From Oscillospiraceae bacterium (GTDB taxonomy: Bacteria > Bacillota > Clostridia > Oscillospirales > CAG-382): a DNA stretch of 64,000 bases. The position numbers and the translations under genes were made by a program. Shown piece by piece: positions 36,519 to 44,381 of this stretch. Positions within the stretch are counted from its first letter, which is position 1. Every line of letters begins with the position of its first letter. The notes beneath the pieces are model-generated. The model ran no database searches and had not been told where the DNA came from. It saw only the letters and a program-made list of their open reading frames with translations. Where the stretch lies: assembly GCA_015063785.1 (NCBI GenBank), contig SVTM01000004.1, forward strand, positions 38,708-102,707. The letters run 5' to 3'.

Positions 36519-37265
36519 ATGGATCAGTTACAAATTCTTGCAAGAGTAAACGGACATCCCATCACTTCTGCCGAAGTTGATGCGGCGATTATTCAGATGG
36601 GTGCAAACGGTCAGCGTTACAACAACCCCGAGGGCAGACGCATGGTGCTCGAGCAGCTCATCAACAAAAAGCTTTTCCTTGCCGACGCCGCAAAGAACCT
36701 TTATGAATACGACCCCAAATTTAAGGCAGAATTCCAGAAGCTCAAGGAAGAAATGCTTGCAAACTTTGCCATTGCAAAGGCTGTCGAGGGAGTTAAGGTC
36801 ACCGACGACGAAGCAAAGGCTTTCTTCGAAGAAAACAAGGGCGAGCTTGTTTCGGGCAAGACCGTGAATGCAAGCCATATTCTCGTTGATTCCGAAGAAA
36901 AGGCAACAGATATCCTTGCAAAGATCAACGCAGGCGAAATTTCTTTTGAAGACGCCGCAAGACAGAACAGCTCCTGCCCCTCGAGCGAGCAGGGCGGAAA
37001 CCTTGGCGAGTTTACCCGCGGTCAGATGGTTCCCGAGTTTGACGAAGCATGCTTCTCAATGGCAGTGGGCGAGATCGCAGGCCCCGTAAAGACACAGTTC
37101 GGCTTCCACCTCATCAAACTCAATGACAAAAAAGAAGCTGCCCCCATCGCTTTTGAGGACATTGCAGACCAGATCAAAGAAAAGCTTGTGTCCGACAAAC
37201 AGCAGGCGGCATATAAGTCCAAGATCAACCAGCTCAAGATCCTTTACCCTGTTGACATCCTTTAA
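36519..37265 (+). CDS. Parvulin-type peptidylprolyl isomerase (PpiC/SurA-like), no signal peptide
   Basis: VNASHILVDSEEKATDILAKINAGEISFEDAARQNSSCPSSEQGGNLGEFTRGQMVPEFDEACFSMAVGEIAGPVKTQFGFHLIKL. Confidence 0.95.
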   Translation: MDQLQILARVNGHPITSAEVDAAIIQMGANGQRYNNPEGRRMVLEQLINKKLFLADAAKNLYEYDPKFKAEFQKLKEEMLANFAIAKAVEGVKVTDDEAKAFFEENKGELVSGKTVNASHILVDSEEKATDILAKINAGEISFEDAARQNSSCPSSEQGGNLGEFTRGQMVPEFDEACFSMAVGEIAGPVKTQFGFHLIKLNDKKEAAPIAFEDIADQIKEKLVSDKQQAAYKSKINQLKILYPVDIL

Positions 37266-37291
37266 TTTGTTTACTCTAAGGAGGATAACAA

Positions 37292-38584
37292 ATGTCTGTC
37301 AAAGTAAAAAGCGAAGTCATTGTCAACTGTTCGGGCACCGAAGTGAACGAGACGCGAAATCATGTGTATCTTACTCACGATGGCCTTTTGCGCCGCGAAT
37401 ACCGCGAGCATCAGAGCCAAAGCGACACTTCCGATTACACCGAATACCGCGACAGTCCCGACAACGGAAAGACCTGGGGCCAGTGGGTGCGCACAGCGCC
37501 GAAGACCAAGGAGCAGGTCGGGGAGGACGAAATAGCGTGGGGAGCATACCCAAGAGCCTTAAATGTCTGGAATCCCGTCCACCGCCATTATATCGATGTA
37601 AGATACAACATGATATATATTGGCGGATATGATGGGGCAACGGCAAACTTTTGGAAACATGGCTTGCTTCGCGAGATGCCGCACACCTATATTGACGTAT
37701 ATGATGAAAACAGAAACCCCGTTTGCCATCAGCTTGTAAGATACGAGGATGGCGACGGATTTGACAAGGAAAACTACCGCGCATCAAACTATATTTCCAC
37801 AAATATCGGCATAGGGTCTGATATATACGTTATGAAAAACGGTGATATTCTCATAAGCTTTTGTGCTCCCGTTGATGTTTGCTGCAAAAGAGCAGGTCTT
37901 GACGTGAGCAAGCTTTGTCCCTCAAATCCCACGCAGACCAACGCTTTTATGGCTTGCCGAGGTTCGTGGAATAAAGAAAAGCATGAATATGATCTTACAT
38001 TTTCCGATCCGCTGGTGCTTGATGACAGACAGAGCTCCCGTGGAATAAACGAGCCGATAATGGCAGAACTTTCGTCGGGAAAGATTCTTCTTGTTTTCAG
38101 AATGTCGAACGTTCTGTACACCGAATGGAACTCGCGCATTTCGCCGTATGCTCCAAGCTACAAGATGTTCAGTATTTCAGAGGACGGCGGAAAAAGCTTT
38201 TCGGTTCCCATGCCCTGGCATTTTGACAGCCGCGAGGTTATATATTCTTCTGCCACCTATTCACTTTTTGTCAGAAGCGAAAAAAGCGGAAAGCTTTATT
38301 GGTTTGGAAACATAACCGATCCCACAAAGACCGACGGAAATATGCCGCGATATCCTCTTTGCATAGTCGAGGTGGACGAAGATTGGGGATGCGCCAAAAA
38401 AGCTTCTCTCGACGTAATTGATACTCGCGCAGAGGGCGAAACCGAAAGGGTGCAGCTCAGCAATTTCGGAATTATTCAAGACAGAGAAACGGGTAATTTT
38501 GAACTGTATCTCACAAAGTACGAGCAGTTTCCCAACAAGCATCTTCGTGATTGCGAAGTGTGGAAATATACAATAACAGAGTAA
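37292..38584 (+). CDS. Sialidase-fold (BNR/Asp-box) glycan-active-like protein, no signal peptide
   Basis: SPDNGKTWGQWVRTAP and SISEDGGKSFSVPMPW Asp-box-like motifs. Confidence 0.7.
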   Translation: MSVKVKSEVIVNCSGTEVNETRNHVYLTHDGLLRREYREHQSQSDTSDYTEYRDSPDNGKTWGQWVRTAPKTKEQVGEDEIAWGAYPRALNVWNPVHRHYIDVRYNMIYIGGYDGATANFWKHGLLREMPHTYIDVYDENRNPVCHQLVRYEDGDGFDKENYRASNYISTNIGIGSDIYVMKNGDILISFCAPVDVCCKRAGLDVSKLCPSNPTQTNAFMACRGSWNKEKHEYDLTFSDPLVLDDRQSSRGINEPIMAELSSGKILLVFRMSNVLYTEWNSRISPYAPSYKMFSISEDGGKSFSVPMPWHFDSREVIYSSATYSLFVRSEKSGKLYWFGNITDPTKTDGNMPRYPLCIVEVDEDWGCAKKASLDVIDTRAEGETERVQLSNFGIIQDRETGNFELYLTKYEQFPNKHLRDCEVWKYTITE

Positions 38585-38590
38585 TAAAGA

Positions 38591-38622
38591 AAACAGTCTT
38601 GCAAAAAAGCAAGACTGTTTTT
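38591..38622. terminator. Bidirectional terminator
   Basis: AAACAGTCTTGC-N6-GCAAGACTGTTTTTT. Confidence 0.85.
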
Positions 38623-38628
38623 TGTATG

Positions 38629-40035
38629 TCAGAATCTGAAATAGATAAAGGGATTGTAGCTTGAGCTTATGCTGAAAATGATGCACACGGCAAAGAGAAG
38701 AAGATGCACAAGGTTTGCCGCAATTGTTGCTCCTGTTCCCGAAAACTTGTCAAACCGCTTTCTTATCGGTAACATAAAGAGGATGGCGACGGGGATAAAG
38801 CATAGCTCAAAAAGCTTGTCGCTGTGGGTTGTCATTATCTGCGCGAGATTTGTGGGCACGCCGGAAAACATGGTCTTTAGCGCAAGCAAAAGCTTTGAAA
38901 AATCGGTGAGATTGAAAAGCACCCATCCGATGATGACAAAAAACATGGTGTATATCCATCCGAATATTTTGGGCAACTTTTTAAGCAGTTTGCCGAGAAG
39001 AAATTTTTCAACAAGAAGCAAAACTCCGTAGTATATACCCCAAATGATAAAATTCCATTGCGCTCCGTGCCAAAAGCCTGTCAGCGCCCAAACCGTCATG
39101 ATGTTTATGATGTGGCGCACTTTGCCCACGCGGTTTCCGCCCATGGGGATGTAGATGTAATCTCTGAACCATGTGGACAGCGAAATGTGCCATCTGCGCC
39201 AGAATTCGGTGACAGAGCAGGAAATGTACGGATGATCGAAATTTTCAAGAAAATGAAAACCGAATATTTCGCCAAGACCTATCGCCATGTCGGAATAACC
39301 CGAAAAGTCAAAGTAAAGCTGCAACGAATATGCAATAGCAGCAAGCCAATAGAATGCTGTGCCAAACACCTGCACTTCGCCGGCATACACTGTTTCGCAG
39401 ATGACGGCAACGTTGTTGGCAAGAAGTATCTTCTTTGCAAGACCTCTGATAAATCTGCGAAGTCCGTGGGCAAAGCTTTCGATATTTGTGCTTCTTTCGT
39501 GTATTTCCTCCTCCACCGTCTGATAGCGGACAATTGGGCCTGCGATAAGCTGGGGAAAAAACGAAACGTAAAGGGTGAGGTAAAAGTAGTTTTTCTGAAC
39601 CTTTACGTTTCCGAGATAAAGATCGAAAACGTAGGAGAGGATCTGAAAAGTGTAAAAACTGATACCGATAGGAAGAACGATCTGAGGTATAGTTATGTCA
39701 TGTGTCAAAAGAAGATTGACGTTGTCAATGGCAAAATTGAGATATTTGAAGATAAACAGGTTGAGCACGAGGAGCACGGTGGTTGCAACAAACACCGTAC
39801 GGCAAAGTACTTTTCTGCCTTCGTTTTTAAACTTTTCTATCAAAAGTCCGCCGATATATGCCACAAGCGAAGCCAAAAGCATGAGGGCAATTCTTTTCGG
39901 CTCGCCCCATGCATAGAAAATCAGCGAAAAAACGAGAAGAACGCTGTTTCTCCACACAAGGCTTTTGCATGGGAAATACAGAGTCAGCACCAACGGCAGG
40001 AAAAAATACAGAAAATCAAGATCACTGAAAACCAT
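38629..40035 (-). CDS. MBOAT-family O-acyltransferase (AlgI-like), second copy
   Basis: YFDFSGYSDMAIGLGEIFGFHFLENFDHPYISCSVTEFWRRWHISLSTWFRDYIYIPMGGNR. Confidence 0.94.
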   Translation of the reverse strand: MVFSDLDFLYFFLPLVLTLYFPCKSLVWRNSVLLVFSLIFYAWGEPKRIALMLLASLVAYIGGLLIEKFKNEGRKVLCRTVFVATTVLLVLNLFIFKYLNFAIDNVNLLLTHDITIPQIVLPIGISFYTFQILSYVFDLYLGNVKVQKNYFYLTLYVSFFPQLIAGPIVRYQTVEEEIHERSTNIESFAHGLRRFIRGLAKKILLANNVAVICETVYAGEVQVFGTAFYWLAAIAYSLQLYFDFSGYSDMAIGLGEIFGFHFLENFDHPYISCSVTEFWRRWHISLSTWFRDYIYIPMGGNRVGKVRHIINIMTVWALTGFWHGAQWNFIIWGIYYGVLLLVEKFLLGKLLKKLPKIFGWIYTMFFVIIGWVLFNLTDFSKLLLALKTMFSGVPTNLAQIMTTHSDKLFELCFIPVAILFMLPIRKRFDKFSGTGATIAANLVHLLLFAVCIIFSISSSYNPFIYFRF

Positions 40036-40038
40036 ATA

Positions 40039-41232
40039 TCAATACTCCGGAATAAATTCTTCGTTTATGAAAAAGTCAATGTTTCCGATAAGAAGCACCT
40101 TGTCGATCGAGTGCTGTTTGACGTATTCGGAAATGTTGAAATCTTTGCCCATATATGCGTTGTAAAAGCGCATGTCGATGGAATATGTCTTGTAAAAATG
40201 AGAGGCAAGAAGCTTGAGTATTGCATTGTCATACGACTCGCCGACAATCAGAATGCTGTCCTTTTCGGTGTTGCCCGTGTCAAAGATTATCTCGCCCATG
40301 TCGCCGCCGTAAAAATTTCCGTAGGTAACGTGGGGAAGATCGGCTTTTTTCTCAAAATATTCGCTTTGCATCCCGAAATCTTTTGTTTCTTCTCCGTTTT
40401 GTGTTATCGTCATTTCGGGGTACGAAAGCTTGTAGGCATAAAAATCCTCTTTGAAGGAGGAAACGCCGGGAGACTGGGTTTTTGAACCTGCAAAGGAACC
40501 GGAAAGCTTGATTTTTTCTCCTTTTTCGATAGCCTTTTCGTTAATTCCGAGAAGATCAAGCAGCTGAATATATCCGCGATACGAGCCTTCTTGGTTCCAG
40601 TGGTGGTCGGTGCGGTAGAAGCACTTTGAAAACTCTGCAAAATCTGATACTTCAAAGCGAGCTTCTCTTTCTGCCGGAATATTGATGTTTTCCGAAAGAT
40701 ATTCGAATATTCCCGATTTTTCCCCTGTCACAAAGTTTATGTCTGTTTCTTTTTCAACGTAGTAAAGGTAAAAATCGGTTTCGGGAAGAGCTGAAATAAT
40801 ACCGTTGAACCCCTCGATATTCACGTTGAGCATATCAACCACCCATTCAAAAACAGTGGGATTGTAGAGGATGTGGTCGTAGTTTTCGCCGTAAAGGTTC
40901 ATGTCGTCCACTTTTATGTATTCGCGCACCTCGCTCATCACAGTGCTTGACGCAGCAGACGAAACCGAAAGCTTTACAAATGCGGAATTTACTTTGTTGT
41001 AAAGCTCTTTCATATTTTCTGCAAAGAAAACCTGGTCGGAAAGAGCATCTCTTACGCCCCCCTGATAGCTTCCGTCAAGAAAAGCCGATAAAGAGAGTGT
41101 GGGCAGCTTGTTTGCCTTGCGGTTTTCAAGCTTGTTTATATCATTTGGAAAAAACGCGGTTTTTAAAAGACCGGCAGAAAGAAATATCAAAACCAGTGAA
41201 ATAAAAACGGCGTTTATGATTCTTTTTGCCAT
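40039..41232 (-). CDS. DHHW-family (AlgX/AlgJ-like) protein, second copy
   Basis: CFYRTDHHWNQEGSYRGYIQLLDLLG; N-terminal TM; 3 bp from MBOAT gene. Confidence 0.87.
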   Translation of the reverse strand: MAKRIINAVFISLVLIFLSAGLLKTAFFPNDINKLENRKANKLPTLSLSAFLDGSYQGGVRDALSDQVFFAENMKELYNKVNSAFVKLSVSSAASSTVMSEVREYIKVDDMNLYGENYDHILYNPTVFEWVVDMLNVNIEGFNGIISALPETDFYLYYVEKETDINFVTGEKSGIFEYLSENINIPAEREARFEVSDFAEFSKCFYRTDHHWNQEGSYRGYIQLLDLLGINEKAIEKGEKIKLSGSFAGSKTQSPGVSSFKEDFYAYKLSYPEMTITQNGEETKDFGMQSEYFEKKADLPHVTYGNFYGGDMGEIIFDTGNTEKDSILIVGESYDNAILKLLASHFYKTYSIDMRFYNAYMGKDFNISEYVKQHSIDKVLLIGNIDFFINEEFIPEY

Positions 41233-41317
41233 AAAAAATCTCCTTGTCAAGATCATATAAAACACCATCATATCATCTACCATTATACAACAGAAAAAGA
41301 CAAAAAGCAACAAAAAA

Positions 41318-41342
41318 ATCAAGGGCAAAAAATGCCCTTGAT
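41318..41342 (-). terminator. Terminator at end of the BlaI-M56 operon
   Basis: ATCAAGGGCA-N5-TGCCCTTGAT; minus-strand T-run follows; overlaps the end region of the 41349 gene. Confidence 0.8.
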
Positions 41343-41348
41343 AAATTG

Positions 41349-42524
41349 CTATTCGGTCACAACTCCGTCTTTCGAATAGGTGACCTTCGAAAGCTTTTCG
41401 GGAAAGATTTGTCCGACATTTTCGATTTCTATCCATTCCTCGCGCGGATTTTGTACAGGCATGTTGGTCACAATCTGACCTGCATTGTACGAAAGTTCAA
41501 CGCAAGACGTGTCGATCCGCATCAGCTTGTCAAGCTTAAAACGTATTCTGATCTGCGGTATCATGCCGTGGATAAAAACGTTTCTGTCATCTTGGTAGGT
41601 CAGCCTGTTGTAATCACCCGATGCAATACTGTCGCGGATATACGAAAGCGTTTCTTCGTCTGTGTACTTTTCGGTGTAGGTGAGCTGTACGTATATCGTA
41701 TAGTCATATATACCCACAGCTTCGTCAAAAAACGATCTTCCGGGGAATAATCCGATCTTGTCGATCATAATGTTGTCAAATTTGTCGTCGGCATACTTTT
41801 TGATCTCTTTTTCAAGATAATCGTATATAGGTGGATACACCCGCATCTCGCCTTCGATAATGCCGATATCGGTTCTTGCCATATCAAACTTTTTGCCGTT
41901 TGTAAGGCAGGTGACGGTAAAGATGTTTTCGTTTCTGCTTTCTATTTTCAAGGTGTCGCCTGCGGCAACTCCAAGATCGGGCATATCGCAAAGCGCCTGA
42001 GCATAGTCGTAATCCTCGTCGCCAAAGCTGAAGTTCAGGTTTTCCGCTTTCGTGTATCCGTAAAGTCCGCCGTGGAAAGCCGGCAACGATACAAAATAGA
42101 TATCGTCACGCCCGTCAACAAGTCCGTCGGCAGGATAAACGTTGGCAAGTGTCGCCATCTCGGGTGTGGTGATGTAATCCCTGTTTTGATAAAGCATGGC
42201 TTTGTCATAATACAAGGGTGCGTGGGTGGATATGGCGGCAACAGGAACAACATATCCGTGATCGTCCCAAACATACATCAGCGTCGGTTTGTCGGAGCCG
42301 CCGATGACAACGTTTGTGTTTTCAAGATCGTCTGCTATTTTTTCTGTTGATTCTCCCGTGCAGGCAATCAGAAATTCTGCGGCAACAATGGCGGCAAGAA
42401 GTGCCACCACAAGAAATATGGCGCGTTTTTTTGATTTTGAAAGAATGTTTTCAAAACGGCTTTTGGCTTTTTTGCCGTCCTCCGAAAAAGCCGTTGAAAG
42501 ATAGGGTGTGCAAAGCTTTTTCAT
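41349..42524 (-). CDS. Stand-alone M56/BlaR1-type C-terminal 'tail' protein (copy 2, 391 aa)
   Basis: MKKLCTPYLSTAFSEDGKKAKSRFENILSKSKKRAIFLVVALLAAIVAAEFLIAC...; N-terminus matches copy 1 and the post-peptidase segment of BlaR1/MecR1-like proteins; SD GGAGG. Confidence 0.65.
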   Translation of the reverse strand: MKKLCTPYLSTAFSEDGKKAKSRFENILSKSKKRAIFLVVALLAAIVAAEFLIACTGESTEKIADDLENTNVVIGGSDKPTLMYVWDDHGYVVPVAAISTHAPLYYDKAMLYQNRDYITTPEMATLANVYPADGLVDGRDDIYFVSLPAFHGGLYGYTKAENLNFSFGDEDYDYAQALCDMPDLGVAAGDTLKIESRNENIFTVTCLTNGKKFDMARTDIGIIEGEMRVYPPIYDYLEKEIKKYADDKFDNIMIDKIGLFPGRSFFDEAVGIYDYTIYVQLTYTEKYTDEETLSYIRDSIASGDYNRLTYQDDRNVFIHGMIPQIRIRFKLDKLMRIDTSCVELSYNAGQIVTNMPVQNPREEWIEIENVGQIFPEKLSKVTYSKDGVVTE

Positions 42525-42542
42525 TTTTTACCTCCATTTCGT

Positions 42543-43058
42543 TTATCCGGCAAAGGCAAGGGCGGTGGTGCTGTATGGATCAAAGAGAGTAAGAGTTGAG
42601 TCGAGACCGTTGTAGTATTTGTATATATCTCCCGTCGCCTTTTCAACCCAAAATTCAAATATAACCGAATATTTGTAGAATCTTTCGTCTTCATCTTTCA
42701 GATCAAGGTTTGCAATGGCATATCTTAGATATTCCGCATCGTCTGTGGGGGATGGGTCTTCGTCAAGTGGGGTGTATTCTCCGTAGGTGTTTTCGTATGC
42801 CTTTGTCAGCTCATCGCAAAGGTGCTCTGCCGCTTCCTCCTGTGTCAGGCTTCTTTGCTCCTGCTCCCACAAGGGACGGGTGTCCTTTTTGGAGCAAGAT
42901 ATCAGAAACTCCGCTGAAAGCATGACGAAAACGAGAAGGACGATAAGAAAAGAAGATCTTCTTTTCTTTGCAGAAAGGATGTTTTCAAATCTGCTTTTTG
43001 CTTTTTTTCCTTCGTCGGAAAAAGCTGTGGAAAGGGTTGGGGTGTGGATCTTTTTCAT
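42543..43058 (-). CDS. Stand-alone M56/BlaR1-type C-terminal 'tail' protein (copy 1, 171 aa)
   Basis: MKKIHTPTLSTAFSDEGKKAKSRFENILSAKKRRSSFLIVLLVFVMLSAEFLISCS...; ATGA overlap with M56 gene stop; strong SD GGAGGAG inside M56 3' end. Confidence 0.7.
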   Translation of the reverse strand: MKKIHTPTLSTAFSDEGKKAKSRFENILSAKKRRSSFLIVLLVFVMLSAEFLISCSKKDTRPLWEQEQRSLTQEEAAEHLCDELTKAYENTYGEYTPLDEDPSPTDDAEYLRYAIANLDLKDEDERFYKYSVIFEFWVEKATGDIYKYYNGLDSTLTLFDPYSTTALAFAG

Positions 43059-43885
43059 GTTTGCTCCTCCTTTTTTGTGTCGTGGTACATAAAGCGTAAA
43101 AGTGTAAGTGAGTATTCTTTCTTTTCATCGGGTGTCATTTGGCCTGTCACAGTATCGTCGCAGGAATATTCAAGATCTCGGTTTGCCATTTTAACCATGA
43201 GATAGGCAAATGGGTTGAACCAGTGCATGGCGTTTGCCGCCACAAGTATCAGTTTGTACCACATATCGCCTCTTTTGGCGTGGGCGTTTTCGTGAAGCAG
43301 TATCAGCTCAAGCTCGCGTTCCGAAAGGGGCACGTCGGGTATGAGTACTCGTTTTTTGAAAAATCCTGTCATCATGGGACTTTCGATAAGTGAGCTTATG
43401 TATATGTTGTCTTTCAGATTTACCGCTCCCTTTTTTACCTTCGCGTTAAATAGCGCCAGCACGGTGATATGATAAGCGAGAAAAACGATCGCACCTGCCG
43501 ACCATACTATGGTTAAAATTTGAGAAAGTGAAATGACAACACTTTTGTCCTTTTTGACTTCACCTTTATCCAAAATCGAAAGCTCGCTGTTTTCGCTGTT
43601 TTGCGATCTGTCATTTTCGGGGAGTTGGTCGGTTTTGTCTGTGTATTCGTTGTTGGGGGTAGTTGATATTATCGGTCTTGAAAGAGCGTCGGGTTCTTCA
43701 AAAACCAGCGGCGCTGTTGTCATATCAAACCTTGCAGGCACAAGCAGCCGTAATGCCACAAGCAGCCAGGCTATGTATCTGTATTTTGCCTTGTATCTTT
43801 TTCCCAAAATGCTTGAAAAAAGCAACAGAAGCAGGATTATAAGCGACATGGTCAGCGAAATGACCGCGAGATCTACGATAATCAT
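43055..43885 (-). CDS. M56 family (BlaR1/MecR1-like) zinc metalloprotease, truncated after the peptidase domain
   Basis: SPMMTGFFKKRVLIPDVPLSERELELILLHENAHAKRGDMWYKLILVAANAMHWFNPFAYLMVKMANRDLEYSCDD; HENAH zinc motif. Confidence 0.92.
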   Translation of the reverse strand: MIIVDLAVISLTMSLIILLLLLFSSILGKRYKAKYRYIAWLLVALRLLVPARFDMTTAPLVFEEPDALSRPIISTTPNNEYTDKTDQLPENDRSQNSENSELSILDKGEVKKDKSVVISLSQILTIVWSAGAIVFLAYHITVLALFNAKVKKGAVNLKDNIYISSLIESPMMTGFFKKRVLIPDVPLSERELELILLHENAHAKRGDMWYKLILVAANAMHWFNPFAYLMVKMANRDLEYSCDDTVTGQMTPDEKKEYSLTLLRFMYHDTKKEEQT

Positions 43886-44253
43886 TTTGCCTCCTCAATG
43901 AACTTTTTCAGCTCGTCAATGTCGTCTTTTGACAGGCTTTTTCCGTCGTACAGTGAAGAAAGAAGGCTTGTAAGCGACCCGTGATGCATTCGCTTAAAGA
44001 AACTTTCGCTCTCGCTTTTCAGATAGTCGTCTTTGTCAACGGCAGGAGTGTATAGGTTTATCCTGTGCTCCTTTTTGCAGGTCAAAAAGCCTCTGTTGCA
44101 CAGCCTTGTCAAAAAATTAAGCACAGTGGTCTTTGTCCAGTCGCGATCGAGCTTTTCCATAATATCGTCGCACGAAACGGCGCCGCCTGTAACCTCTGCC
44201 ATGTCCCATATGGTCATCATGATGTCGTGTTCACATTCGGGAAGTCTGTTCAT
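43882..44253 (-). CDS. BlaI/MecI/CopY-family repressor
   Basis: LPECEHDIMMTIWDMAEVTGGAVSCDDIMEKLDRDWTKTTVLNFLTRLCNRGFLTCKKEHRINLYTPAVDKDDYL. Confidence 0.93.
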   Translation of the reverse strand: MNRLPECEHDIMMTIWDMAEVTGGAVSCDDIMEKLDRDWTKTTVLNFLTRLCNRGFLTCKKEHRINLYTPAVDKDDYLKSESESFFKRMHHGSLTSLLSSLYDGKSLSKDDIDELKKFIEEAK

Positions 44254-44269
44254 TATTGCACCTCGTTGT

Positions 44270-44323
44270 TTTACAATTGTCGAATTACAATTATATTTTA
44301 CACTTGTCGAACAACTTTGTCAA
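44270..44323 (-). promoter_or_regulatory. Promoter and candidate BlaI-type operators of the BlaI-M56 operon
   Basis: Minus TTGACA (44323-44318)-N17-TAAAAT (44300-44295); repeated tttacaattgtcgaa (44270-44284) and tttacacttgtcgaa (44297-44311), 27 bp apart. Confidence 0.65.
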
Positions 44324-44344
44324 GGGTTTTTTGCAAAAAAACAA

Positions 44345-44372
44345 AAAAGTCCCGAAAAAATTCGGGACTTTT
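44345..44372 (-). terminator. Terminator of polC
   Basis: AAAAGTCCCGAA-aaaa-TTCGGGACTTTT. Confidence 0.85.
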
Positions 44373-44381
44373 GCTGTTTTA

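Noticed and set aside
39058-40485. 475-aa plus-strand ORF
   Set aside because: Antisense to MBOAT and DHHW genes; low-complexity basic translation without motifs
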